DNA from: JAEZBP01 sp963832725
Lineage (GTDB): Bacteria > Myxococcota_A > Polyangia > Polyangiales > Sandaracinaceae
Assembly (NCBI GenBank): GCA_963832725.1
Contig: CAWHVG010000002.1
Span: 1,116,001-1,180,000 of the forward strand
DNA length: 64,000 nt
Reading direction: 5' to 3'
Both the position numbers and the translations under genes were made by a program. This document shows positions 32,603-44,532 of the stretch, in pieces (the first letter of the stretch is position 1; every line of letters begins with the position of its first letter). The notes below the pieces were generated by a model. It did no database searches and was not told the origin of the DNA. It was given only the letters and a program-made list of their open reading frames with translations.

Positions 32603-33786
32603 GTCCCCTGTCGCCCAAATATCTTGCAAAAGTCTCCGCGCCGTGATCTACGGTGGGAATGGCACGTACCGGACGACCCACGACACGCATCGAGTTGAGC
32701 GACGACGACCGCGCCGCGCTCGAGCGCTACACGGCCCGCGCCCGTAGTGCGCGTCGGCTGGCGTTTCGCGCGCGGATCATCCTGGCCAGTGCGTCGGGGC
32801 TGAGCGATGTCGACGTCGCAGCCAAGCTGCGCACGTCGGGCCATACCGTCGGTAAGTGGCGCAAGCGCTACCTGAAGGAGGGGATCGACGGGCTGGTCGA
32901 CGAACCGCGGCCCGGCGCTCCGCGGAAGATCACCGACGAGGCCATCGAGAAGGTCGTGGTCGAGACGCTCGAGACCACGCCGAAGGGAGCGACGCACTGG
33001 AGCACGCGCCAGATGGCGAAGCACTTGGGCATGAGCCACACCACGGTCGGTCGCGTCTGGCGAGCATTCGGACTCAAGCCGCATCGGAGCGAGACGTTCA
33101 CCATCTCGCGCGATCCGATGCTGATCGAGAAAGTGCGCGACATCGTTGGGCTCTACATGAACCCGCCCGACAACGCGCTGGTTCTCTGCGTCGACGAGAA
33201 GTCGCAGATCCAAGCGCTGAACCGCACCCAGCCCGTGCTCCCGATGCGGATCGGTGAAGTCGAGCGCCGAACGCACGACTACGACCGGCACGGCACGACG
33301 ACGCTGTTCGCGGCTCTCGACGTGGCGACCGGCTACGTCATCGGAAAGTGCTACGCGCGCCACCGCGCCACCGAGTTCCTCAAGTTCCTCCGCGAGATCG
33401 AGGCGAACGTGCCGAAGGACCTCGAGGTCCACGTGATCCTCGACAACTACGCCACGCACAAGACGCCGGCCGTGCATCGTTGGCTTGCCAAGCGCCCGCG
33501 GTTCCACCTGCACTTCACGCCCACGCATGCCTCGTGGCTCAACCAGGTCGAGCGCTGGTTCGGCCTACTCACGCAGCGGCAGCTCCGCCGTGGCTCTCAC
33601 ACGAGCGTCGCCGCTCTCAAGAGGGCGATCGAGGAGTTCACCGCCGTCCACAACGACGACCCCAAGCCGTTTCGCTGGACCGCCACCGCCGACGACATCC
33701 TCGCGAAGATCGCCCGCTTCGCGCAGCGCACCCTCACCGCCCACAACCCCCCGTGACTTCTGATCGAAATCAGGGATCCGGGGGAC
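32603..33786. mobile_element. IS630-family insertion sequence
   Basis: 1184 bp bounded by TA dinucleotides (32601-32602 and 33787-33788), the target duplication typical of IS630/Tc1-mariner elements. Both ends begin GTCCCC (CTAGTCCCC reading inward). The rest of the terminal repeat is poorly matched. Contains one intact transposase gene. Confidence 0.75.
32659..33756 (+). CDS. IS630-family transposase
   Basis: 365 residues. N-terminal winged HTH (SGLSDVDVAAKLRTSGHTV, WSTRQMAKHLGMSHTTVGR). The DDE core has the first Asp in LVLCVDEKSQ, the second in HVILDNYATHKTP and the Glu in SWLNQVERWFG, the signature order of IS630/mariner transposases. Intact and probably functional. GGTGGG lies just before the ATG at 32659. 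Confidence 0.9.
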   Translation: MARTGRPTTRIELSDDDRAALERYTARARSARRLAFRARIILASASGLSDVDVAAKLRTSGHTVGKWRKRYLKEGIDGLVDEPRPGAPRKITDEAIEKVVVETLETTPKGATHWSTRQMAKHLGMSHTTVGRVWRAFGLKPHRSETFTISRDPMLIEKVRDIVGLYMNPPDNALVLCVDEKSQIQALNRTQPVLPMRIGEVERRTHDYDRHGTTTLFAALDVATGYVIGKCYARHRATEFLKFLREIEANVPKDLEVHVILDNYATHKTPAVHRWLAKRPRFHLHFTPTHASWLNQVERWFGLLTQRQLRRGSHTSVAALKRAIEEFTAVHNDDPKPFRWTATADDILAKIARFAQRTLTAHNPP

Positions 33787-33932
33787 TAGGCTCGAGCTGC
33801 CGCGCGTAGACCGCGGAAGCCTCTGTCCGCGAGCCCGTTCGAAAGACGACGCTTCAACTGGTAGGGTCGCGCGTCACAACATGATCGTTCGCGGGCGCCC
33901 GTCGACGCTGCGGACGAGGGAGGAGGTCAGTC

Positions 33933-34370
33933 ATGGCACAGATCGAACACGGCACCGTGAGCGTCACCATCGACGATTCGCTCACGTTGCCGGAACGAGC
34001 GGGGAACCTGTCGCCCGATGAGGTGCGGCGCTTGCCCAAGGCGCGGCACGGAATCGGCGTGGTCGGCGCCCTGACCGCCGACGCGTTGAGCAAGGCAGGC
34101 CCCGATTTCATCGCCCCCGCAGGGGTCACGGCGGATTCGTTGCGCACCGCGTGCACGCGCTCGGAGGACATCGACCAGGTCATCGTCAATCTCGAGGTCA
34201 TCCTGCAGCGGGTCAAGCAGGCGAACCTGATCTTCGACGCCGACGCGTGGGAGATGCTCCGCAAGATCAATGATCAGGTGAAGGCGCAGGCGAAGTACCA
34301 GCCCGAGCTCGAGACGGTCTTCTCGGCGCTCCGCGAGTTCATGAAGGCCGGTCCCTCCGCCGGCGGCTGA
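33933..34370 (+). CDS. Unknown 145-residue protein, 3' part duplicated at 36173
   Basis: Complete frame with a very strong ribosome site (GAGGGAGGAGG). Not recognised. N-terminal half Gly/Ala/Thr-rich (RHGIGVVGALTADALSKAG), C-terminal half helical (DQVIVNLEVILQRVKQANL, AWEMLRKINDQVKAQAKYQP), possibly a coiled coil. No signal peptide. Its last two thirds and the following sequence are repeated beyond the IS256 element, so it is part of a rearranged locus. Confidence 0.6.
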   Translation: MAQIEHGTVSVTIDDSLTLPERAGNLSPDEVRRLPKARHGIGVVGALTADALSKAGPDFIAPAGVTADSLRTACTRSEDIDQVIVNLEVILQRVKQANLIFDADAWEMLRKINDQVKAQAKYQPELETVFSALREFMKAGPSAGG

Positions 34371-34721
34371 TCGAGGCCGCGGCTCGGACGCGGGGGCCGG
34401 TGAGAGCGTGCGGTGCGAGCTCGCACAGCTCGGGCTCTCGTCGGCTCGGGTGTCTGCTCGATGCACGCGGCCCTTGCCCCGAGGCCTCATCGACCGCGGG
34501 GACCGATGCCGCGCGGTTCGAACAGGTGTCCGCCGTCGAGCGAGCGTAGCGCAGTGGCTCCTGCGGACCGAACGCGGGGCTCCCCCAGAGCATCCCGATC
34601 GCTCCACGGGAGCATCCTGGGCACTCCTCGGGAGTATCTGAATGGGTCCGGAGGGGCATCCAGCGCACTCGTGGGGAGTGCGCTGGCCACTCCACGGGAG
34701 CATCCAGCGCACTCGTGGGGA
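34371..34721. other. Non-coding spacer and start of the 22-bp array
   Basis: 351 bp without a supported gene. The first 220 bp are Arg-codon-like GC-rich DNA. From about 34600 five to six units of the CACTC-type 22-bp repeat begin, cut off by the IS256 element. Confidence 0.6.
34600..34721. repeat. 22-bp hairpin minisatellite, short array
   Basis: Five to six imperfect 22-bp units of the family described at 36741-37203, truncated by the IS256 end. Confidence 0.7.
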
Positions 34722-36172
34722 GAGATATGCCCAGGAGTTGTGGATCGACGTGAGGTGAAGAGGGTGGCGTACCCTTCCGAGTTGGAAAACACGAGACCGG
34801 CTTGGGGGCCGGGGAAAGGTACGCCGATGCCGAAGGTAGAGGAGAAGGACGTTCAGGGCGAGCCGATGGAGTGCGCGCTTGATCAGCTGGCGCGCGAGGG
34901 AGCGCGGCGGATGATCGCGGCGGCTCTGGAGGTGGAGGTCGAGGAGTATCTGGCGCGGCATGGTGCGAGCCGGGACGAGGAGGGGCGCGCGCTGGTGGTC
35001 CGCAACGGGCGTGCTCGGGAGCGGAAGGTGACGATCGGCGCAGGGACGGTGGGGCTCCGGGCGCCTCGTGTGAACGACAAGCGGGTAGTGGACGGGGAGC
35101 GGCAACGCTTCACGAGCAAGATCCTGCCCCCCTACATGCGGCGCTCGAAGAACGTTTCAGAGGTGCTTCCGCTCCTCTATCTGCGCGGACTGTCGACGGG
35201 CGACTTCCAGGAGGCGCTTCCCACGCTGCTCGGTCCGGACGCCGCGGGCTTGTCGCCGAGCTCGATCACGAGGCTCACGAGCGCGTGGCAGGAGGAATAC
35301 CGGGCGTGGCGGAAGAGGTCGCTGGAGGACCGCGACTACGTGTACGTCTGGGTCGACGGGGTGCACTTCAACGTGCGCCTCGAGGACGAACGCCTCGCCG
35401 CGCTCGTCATGATCGGGGCCCGACCGGACGGCACGAAGGAGGTGATCGCAATCGAAGACGGCTACCGGGAGTCCACCGAGAGCTGGCTGTCGCTCCTGCG
35501 CGACGTGAAGGCGCGGGGGATGCGCGCGCCGGCGTTGGCGGTCGGTGACGGCGCGCTCGGCTTCTGGGCGGCGCTGCGCGAGGTCTTCCCGGAGACGCGC
35601 GAACAGCGGTGCTGGGTTCACAAGAATCGCGAACATTCTCGACAAGCTTCCCAAGAGCGTGCAGCCGCGCGCAAAATCCCATCTCCACGAGATGATGAAG
35701 GCGCCGACAAAGGCGGAGTGTGAGGAGCTGGCCGCGTCGTTTGTGAAGGAGTTCCGCGCGAAATATCCGAAGGCTACCAAGTGCCTCCAGACCGACTTCG
35801 ACCGGATGACGACGCTCTTCGACTTCCCGTCGGAGCACTGGAAGCACCTGCGCAGTACCAACCCAATCGAGTCCACCTTCGCCACCGTCAAGCTCCGGCA
35901 GCGGGTCACGAAGGGGGCCGGCTCCCGCAACGCCGGGCTCGCGATGGCCTTCAAGCTCCTCCTCATGGCCGAGCGCCGATGGCGGAAGCTGGACGGCCAC
36001 GAACTCATCCCGCTCGTCCGTGCGGGCGTCACGTTCGAGGACGGGGCGCGCAAGGAGCGCCCCAGCGCAAAGCCCATCAAGTCAGCGAGGAAGTCGAAGA
36101 GGGACACGAGCGAGAGTGAGCAAAGGGACGCCGCCTGATCGGCTCCCTATCCACAACTCTTGACAATAACTC
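34722..36172. mobile_element. IS256-family insertion sequence
   Basis: 1451 bp. The ends form an imperfect 22-bp inverted repeat: both begin GAG and share AGTTGTGG at positions 15-22 (34722-34743 and 36151-36172). No 8-9-bp target duplication is seen. The flanks are instead two ends of a 688-bp direct repeat, so insertion was followed by rearrangement, or the element caused it. Carries one transposase gene with a single-base frameshift. Confidence 0.75.
34827..36138 (+). CDS. IS256-family (Mutator-type) transposase, frameshifted
   Basis: 436 residues once an extra A at 35625 (AAGATC read as AAGAATC) is removed; this restores CWVHKIANILDKLPKS. DDE residues: D in YVWVDGVHFN, D in LAVGDGALGFW, E in STNPIESTFATVK. 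The latter is the IS256/Mutator signature, as is EREQRCWVHK-type text before the shift. C-terminal Lys-rich tail. If the frameshift is a read error, the element is intact and possibly mobile. Confidence 0.85.
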
Positions 36173-36510
36173 TTGCCCAAGGCGCGGCACGGAATCGGCG
36201 TGGTCGGCGCCCTGACCGCCGACGCGTTGAGCAAGGCAGGCCCCGATTTCATCGCCCCCGCAGGGGTCAGGCGGATTCGTTGCGCACCGCGTGCACGCGC
36301 TCGGAGGACATCGACCAGGTCATCGTCAATCTCGAGGTCATCCTGCAGCGGGTCAAGCAGGCGAACCTGATCTTCGACGCCGACGCGTGGGAGATGCTCC
36401 GCAAGATCAATGATCAGGTGAAGGCGCAGGCGAAGTACCAGCCCGAGCTCGAGACGGTCTTCTCGGCGCTCCGCGAGTTCATGAAGGCCGGTCCCTCCGC
36501 CGGCGGCTGA
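36173..36510 (+). pseudogene. Truncated duplicate of the 145-residue gene
   Basis: Starts exactly at the IS256 right end, corresponding to codon 34 of the intact copy. It lacks a start codon and carries a 1-bp deletion (GTCAGGCGG for GTCACGGCGG) at about 36269. After that point the remaining 80 residues are identical to the intact gene. Not expected to be functional. Confidence 0.8.
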
Positions 36511-36859
36511 TCGAGGCCGCGGCTCGGACGCGGGGGCCGGTGAGAGCGTGCGGTGCGAGCTCGCACAGCTCGGGCTCTCGTCGGCTCGGGTGTCTGCTCG
36601 ATGCACGCGGCCCTTGCCCGAGGCCTCATCGACCGCGGGGACCGATGCCACGCGGTTCGAACAGGCGTCCGCCGTCGAGCGAGCGCAGCGCAGTGGCTCT
36701 TGCGGACCGATCGCGGGGCTCCCCCAGAGCATCCCAATCGCTCCACGGGAGCATCCTGGGCACTCCTCGGGAGTATCTGAATGGGTCCGGAGGGGCATCC
36801 AGCGCACTCGTGGGGAGTGCGCTGGCCACTCCACGGGAGCATCCAGCGCACTCGTGGGG
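36173..36859. repeat. Long direct repeat, right copy
   Basis: Right-hand copy of the 688-bp repeat at 34034-34721. It begins at the IS256 boundary and then continues into a longer 22-bp array. Confidence 0.85.
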
Positions 36860-37203
36860 AGTGCGCAGGCCACTCCTCGGGAGCATCCGCATGGGTCGGT
36901 AGGAGCATCCTGCGCACTGGTCGGGAGTGCGCGGACCACTCCACGGGAGCATCCAGGGCACTCGTGGGGAGTGCGCTGGCACTCCACGGGAGCATCCAGC
37001 GCACTCGTGGGGAGTGCGCAGGGCACTCCTCGGGAGCATCCGCATGGGTCGGGAGGAGCATCCTGCGCACTGGTCGGGAGTGCGCGGACCACTCCTCGGG
37101 AGCATCCGCATGGGTCGGGAGGAGCATCCCGGGCACTCCACGGGAGCATCCCGGGCACTCCACGGGAGCATCCCGGGCACTCCACGGGAGCGTCCTGCGC
37201 GCT
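36741..37203. repeat. 22-bp hairpin minisatellite, long array
   Basis: About 21 tandem units of 22 bp (a few 20-24). Each unit begins CACTC and contains an inverted repeat: either ACTCC-N-CGGGAG or the perfect CACTC-GTGGG-GAGTG, then a variable ATCC/GCGC tail. Unit types alternate in a patchy higher-order order. The array is open in several frames on both strands, only because the unit lacks stops. Confidence 0.9.
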
Positions 37204-37458
37204 CCTCGAAAGCCTCCGCGCGGGGCGGTCGACGAAGAGGGCCGGGGTGCGGTCGCGTGCGGTGTTCATCCCAGGGACGCCGAGCTCGCGGAGGAGGAGT
37301 CCGCGTCGATCTGAGGCGCCGCAGGCGCCGATTTGCTCGACGCCCATGACGTCGACGACCGGGCAGAAGCCGCTCGCGGACGTCGACGGACGCCATCGCA
37401 TGGTGGCCGCCGTGGTCGATCGCCCAGGCCCGACGAGCCACGGCGCGTCGCCGGAGCG
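37204..37458. other. No supported gene
   Basis: 255 bp between the minisatellite and the TPR gene. A minus-strand frame reads CPVVDVMGVEQIGACG and MNTARDRTPALFVDRPARR, which may be a relic of a larger gene cut by the array, but it was not recognised. Confidence 0.4.
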
Positions 37459-38127
37459 TCAGCCCAGGAGCCGCGCGAGCTGGGCGCGCAAGAACCAGCC
37501 GAGCTCCATCCGGCGCTTGTAGCCGGGGACCTGCCGCCAGGTCGCGAGCGCTTCGTCGAGGGCCCGCTTGGCCTCCTGCTCTTCTTTCGCCCGCCGGTGG
37601 GCCAGCGCCAGCTTGGTCCAGCCCTGCACGGACGAGGTGTTGCGCTCCACGAAGCGGTCGTAGGCGTCGATCGCCTCCTCGTGCCGCCCGAGCTCGCTCA
37701 GGGCGTCGCCCGCGATCAGGTACGCCTCGCCGAAGCCCACCCGCGGATCGAGCTCGACCGCCTCCACCAGCGGCGAGAGCGCGTCTTGGTGCTTGCCCGA
37801 ACGGTGGAGCGCCAGCCCGCGGAGGTAGAGCAGCTCGGGGCTCTCGGCGTCGCGGGAGAGCGCCTCGTCGAGCAGCTTCAGCGCGGAGCGCGGCCGGAGG
37901 CGCTCCAGGTAGATCCGCGCCAGATCGCGGCGCGCGGTCACGTTCGCCGGGTTGGCGGCAATCTGCTCGCGCAGCGTGCCAATCCGGCCGAAGGTGCGGA
38001 AGAGCACGAAGGGATCGGGGATCCAGCGCCGCAGGACGAAGAAGAGGACGAGCACCACCAGCACCGACGGGTTGTCGGCTGCCCAGTAGGCGAGGAGGAC
38101 GGCGAGGTAGTAGACCCAGTAGCCCAT
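37459..38127 (-). CDS. Membrane-anchored TPR protein
   Basis: 222 residues. The N-terminal hydrophobic segments (VYYLAVLLAYWAADNPSVLV and VLVLFFVLRRW) give one or two membrane helices. Residues 65-200 carry three to four tetratricopeptide repeats (ALKLLDEALSRDAESPELLY, ALSPLVEAVELDPRVGFGEA, AIDAYDRFVERNTSSVQGWT). A docking or assembly role at the membrane is likely; partners unknown. Divergent from the next gene, with 88 bp between starts. Confidence 0.75.
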   Translation of the reverse strand: MGYWVYYLAVLLAYWAADNPSVLVVLVLFFVLRRWIPDPFVLFRTFGRIGTLREQIAANPANVTARRDLARIYLERLRPRSALKLLDEALSRDAESPELLYLRGLALHRSGKHQDALSPLVEAVELDPRVGFGEAYLIAGDALSELGRHEEAIDAYDRFVERNTSSVQGWTKLALAHRRAKEEQEAKRALDEALATWRQVPGYKRRMELGWFLRAQLARLLG

Positions 38128-38215
38128 GGATTTCGTTCGCCCGCGGGTTTACGCACCCGCCGCCGAGAGCTTCCTGGTATCCGCGCGGGTACCTTCGCTC
38201 TGAGCCCTTCGCACC

Positions 38216-39703
38216 ATGCACGCATCCTCGCCACGTGGCCACCGCTTGCGCCGCGCCGCCGATCTCGCTCTGCGCGGCGGCGTGCCCGTGGCCGTCTTCG
38301 CGATCGTGCTCGCGGTGTTCATGGGCGAGCAGATGCGCATCGACCACGAGCTGCAGGTGATCGCGCCGAAGGCCGCGGTGCCCGGCGCCACGGTCCCCGT
38401 CCGCGCGCTGGTCTTCGACCGGCTGGAGATGCCGGACGGCCCGCGCTTGGCCTCGATGCCCGTCGAGGTGCGCCTGCGCGATGGAGAGGAGCGGATCCGC
38501 GCCCACGCCCGGCTCGCGCCCTCGGTGGCGGGCGGCGCCGAGGGGGTGCTCGTGCTGCCGGAGGGGCTGCACGGCCGGCTGCACCTGCAGGCGATCGCGC
38601 TCTCGGACGGCGATCCGGTGGCCAGCGTGTGGACGAGCTTGGACGTGCGGCGGGACGCGCCAGCGGTGCCCGTGCTGGGCCGCTTGGCGGGCGCGCTCCA
38701 GCAGCTCGAGCTCTTGCCGATCCAGGGCCAGAGCCCGCCTTCGCCCTTCGACGTGCGGGTGGTCGGCGGCGCCTGCGTGCCCGAGCAGCGCTGCGATCTG
38801 TTGGTCCACGTGGGGGCCCCGGCGGCCGCCATCCACGCGGAGGCCGCGCCCGCCGTGACGCCCGAGCATACGAGCGCGGAGGAGACGAGCGGCCTCGTCC
38901 GCATCCCGCTCGTGATCCACGGACCGGAAGCGAATGTCAATCTGGTGGCCACGCGCGGCGGCGAAGAGGTCGGCCGGCGCACGGTTCAGCTCCCGGTCGC
39001 GCTGGCCACGCCGGCGCTCGAGCTGGAGCCGCGGGTCGTGGCGGAGGGCGAGTCCCCCGAGCTCTCGGTACACGTCCTCGGCGATCGCCCCGGCGTGATG
39101 GTGGAGGCCTACCAGGACGGCCGCTGGGCGCGGACCGGCTCGTTCGCGCCCTCGGACGATCCCATCCCGCTGCCCTTCGCCCTGACGCCCGGGCGCTGGC
39201 GGCTCGAGGTCCACACCGATCCCTTCGCCTCCGACCGCTCCGCGTCGCGGGTGCTGGTGGTCCGCGCGCCCGGGCAGACCGTCGATGCCGCCGCGGACGC
39301 TGCGATCGCCTCGCTCGGCGGCGCTCCGGCGGGCGATCGCGCGCTGCGTCTCGCCTGGGCGGCCGCGAGCGTCGAGGACGCCGTGCACTCCTTGCCGCAG
39401 GCGGTCAGCGGGCGGGCGGCCGACGAGTCCCGGCTGGCGTCGCGGCGGGAGCACCTCCGGGTCGCCGCCATCGTGGCGCTCCTGCTCGGCCTCGTCCTGG
39501 CGGCGATGGTCTTCCTGCGGCGCGGCATCGAAGCGGCGCTCGAAGCGCAGCGGATCATGGACGAGACGGGCGACCCGGAGCTGGCCAGTCGCCGCCATCG
39601 ACGACGCACCCTCTTGTCTGCGCTCGTCCTCGTGGCCACCGTATTGCTCGCCTTCCTGGGGGCGGCGACGCTGATCGTGGCGCGCGCGCACCTGCTCGAA
39701 TGA
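38216..39703 (+). CDS. Membrane protein with large periplasmic beta-rich domain
   Basis: 495 residues. One N-terminal membrane helix (VPVAVFAIVLAVFMG, residues 23-38), a periplasmic region of about 380 residues with repeated beta-type segments (VRALVFDRLEMPDGPRLASM; LVVRAPGQTV), and two C-terminal helices (AAIVALLLGLVLAAMVFL and ALVLVATVLLAFLGAATLIV) separated by a basic cytoplasmic loop. Not recognised. Divergently paired with the TPR membrane protein, which may act with it. Confidence 0.65.
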   Translation: MHASSPRGHRLRRAADLALRGGVPVAVFAIVLAVFMGEQMRIDHELQVIAPKAAVPGATVPVRALVFDRLEMPDGPRLASMPVEVRLRDGEERIRAHARLAPSVAGGAEGVLVLPEGLHGRLHLQAIALSDGDPVASVWTSLDVRRDAPAVPVLGRLAGALQQLELLPIQGQSPPSPFDVRVVGGACVPEQRCDLLVHVGAPAAAIHAEAAPAVTPEHTSAEETSGLVRIPLVIHGPEANVNLVATRGGEEVGRRTVQLPVALATPALELEPRVVAEGESPELSVHVLGDRPGVMVEAYQDGRWARTGSFAPSDDPIPLPFALTPGRWRLEVHTDPFASDRSASRVLVVRAPGQTVDAAADAAIASLGGAPAGDRALRLAWAAASVEDAVHSLPQAVSGRAADESRLASRREHLRVAAIVALLLGLVLAAMVFLRRGIEAALEAQRIMDETGDPELASRRHRRRTLLSALVLVATVLLAFLGAATLIVARAHLLE

Positions 39704-39739
39704 CAGGTCGGCGGGGCCATCGAAGCCGCCGCCGCGGGT

Positions 39740-39925
39740 CGCTGGAATCGTCCCCCTCCCCGAACTGTAGTTCCGGCCCGAGCTCCGTTCCGGCTTCGTG
39801 CACGCAGCACGAACCCTGCACCTCGTTCGGGTCTCGGCGTACCGAAGTCCCGAAGTCCCAATCCCCCTTGCCACAGCGTCGGAGCGGACCTCGGGCCGCC
39901 GGTACGAGGTCCCCACCATTCCGGG
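39740..39925 (-). repeat. Dispersed leader repeat, copy 2, upstream of secA
   Basis: In the direction away from secA it reads TACCGGCGGCCCGA, a 30-nt variable part, TTCGGGAC, a 15-nt variable part, then CCGAACGAGGTGCAGGGTTC and GTGC-NNN-TGCACGAA (a hairpin), then CCGGAACGGAGCTCGG. The same blocks in the same order occur upstream of glmS (55966-56107). Nothing else is found in the 320-bp gap before secA. Confidence 0.7.
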
Positions 39926-40023
39926 CGTCGGCACCCCTGCCCGATGGGTCAGGACCGCTCATTGCGCCCCTTTGCCCCAGGGCCTAACCTCCGCGGTCAC
40001 CCGCTCCGGGGCCCCGAAAACGC

Positions 40024-43294
<3,271 letters not shown>

Positions 43295-43297
43295 TCG

Positions 43298-43327
43298 CGC
43301 CGAGCCGGTGGGAACGCCGGCTCGGCG
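43298..43327 (+). terminator. Hairpin after secA
   Basis: Perfect 11-bp stem CGCCGAGCCGG/CCGGCTCGGCG with an 8-nt loop, starting 4 nt after the stop codon. No T-run directly follows, so the terminator call is moderate. Confidence 0.5.
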
Positions 43328-43407
43328 AGAGTCGAACGGCGCTCGCACCGCCGCGACGGACGAGCCGTTTTCCTGACCGGCGCGCCTGCAGATGCGATCG
43401 TGTCGGC

Positions 43408-44379
43408 GTGCGCCTCACGCTGATCGTCGGGCTCGTCGCCCTCGGCCTCGTAGTCCCCGTGGCCGAGGCCCAGGATTGCACGCCGGACGACGCCCTGGCG
43501 CGGGCGGCGGCCGCCATCCTCGAGCGCGACGTGCCGCCCACGGCGGAGGCGCTCCTCGAGATCGTCCGCGCACAGGGCTCGGACGCTCCGGTGGTGGACG
43601 CGCTGATCATTCGCGACGGGGATGCCGGTCGCCGCGAGCGCTTCCTGGACCGGGTCCGCCGCCGTCGCGGCACGCCGCTCGCGTGTGGAGACGCCCGTTT
43701 CGACGACCGCTGGCTGGTGCTCTCGGCCCCTCGTGCCGGTCGCATCGAAGCGCTGAGCGACTCGCGCCTGCGGGTCGAGCTGGCGCCCGGCTGGGGCGAC
43801 GCCCACCTCTACGTCGAGGACGCGGCGGGCACGATCTGGCAGCACGAAGCTCGCTCGGGCGAGGCGCTGACCCTCCCGGGCGATCTGAGGCCGCCGCTCC
43901 GCGCTCAGCTCGTCGCCGAGGGCCCCGGCGGTCCGCGACCAATCGCGGAGAGGCGGTTCGGCGGAGGCGTCACGCGGATCGTCGCCGACTCGGACGAGCC
44001 GGTTCGGGCTCGCATCGCGCACCTTCGCGAGCACGAGTCGTTGTTGGCCCTGCGCGACAACCGGCTCCTGGCCGACGTGGCCGAGACCCACGCCACCCGC
44101 ATGTGCCGTGAGGGCCGCGTCTCGCACGTCGACCGAGGGGGCGATCCTCGCGAACGCTTGGCTCACGCCGGCCTGAGCGCCCGGCACGTCGGCGAGGTCG
44201 TCGCGCGCGCCGCCAATCCGTCTCGTGCCTACGCCGCGCTCCTCCAGAGCCCGAGCCACCGCGCCGCGCTCTCGGACCGCCGCTTCACCGATGTCGGCAT
44301 CGGCCGCGCCCACGATCATCGGGGCCGGACGTGCCTCGTCGTGCTCCTCGCGGCGTGGCCCCGCCCGCTGGTCCGCTGA
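43408..44379 (+). CDS. Secreted CAP-domain (SCP-like) protein
   Basis: 323 residues from GTG 43408, chosen because it gives a signal peptide (LTLIVGLVALGLVVPVAEA). The N-terminal 200 residues are a beta-rich, Arg/Asp-rich domain without a known name. Residues 205-320 form a CAP/SCP-like extracellular domain: LLADVAETHATRMCREGRVS, HVDRGGDPRERLAHAG, SPSHRAALSDRRFTDVGIG, with the His and Glu positions of the CAP cavity. Role unknown; bacterial CAP proteins are linked to cell-wall or sterol/lipid binding. Confidence 0.75.
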   Translation: MRLTLIVGLVALGLVVPVAEAQDCTPDDALARAAAAILERDVPPTAEALLEIVRAQGSDAPVVDALIIRDGDAGRRERFLDRVRRRRGTPLACGDARFDDRWLVLSAPRAGRIEALSDSRLRVELAPGWGDAHLYVEDAAGTIWQHEARSGEALTLPGDLRPPLRAQLVAEGPGGPRPIAERRFGGGVTRIVADSDEPVRARIAHLREHESLLALRDNRLLADVAETHATRMCREGRVSHVDRGGDPRERLAHAGLSARHVGEVVARAANPSRAYAALLQSPSHRAALSDRRFTDVGIGRAHDHRGRTCLVVLLAAWPRPLVR

Positions 44380-44532
44380 GCGAGCGATCGGGGCGGCGCG
44401 CTCAGGCGCAGGTGGCCCCGCCCGCTGGCCCGGTGAGCGAGCGGTGGCTCCGCCCACTGAGCGAGCGATCGGGGCGGCGCGCTCAGGTGGGGGTGGCGCC
44501 GCCCGCTGGCCCGGTGAGCGAGCGATCGGCGC
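44380..44532. repeat. Imperfect tandem repeat between convergent genes
   Basis: Two copies of an approximately 80-bp unit with GAGCGAGCGATCGGGGCGGC, CGCTCAGG, CCGCCCGCTGGCCCGGTGAG, plus partial copies, fill the 150 bp between the CAP gene and the convergent membrane-protein gene. The GAGCG/CGCTC arms could form a two-way terminator. Confidence 0.65.

Larger units (their letters stand above)
34034..34721. repeat. Long direct repeat, left copy
   Basis: About 688 bp, almost identical to 36173-36859. It includes the 3' two thirds of the 145-residue gene, the spacer and the first five or six units of the 22-bp array. Differences include a 1-bp indel (GTCACGG/GTCAGG), a C4/C3 run and CCCGATCG versus CCCAATCG. 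The IS256 element sits exactly between the copies. Confidence 0.85.

Noticed and set aside
32603..36172. Composite transposon formed by the IS630 and IS256 elements
   Set aside because: The two elements are unrelated and have different ends, so they cannot form a standard composite transposon.
36741..37203. Possible CRISPR array
   Set aside because: Units are contiguous 22-bp repeats with no unique spacers of constant length, and no cas genes are near.
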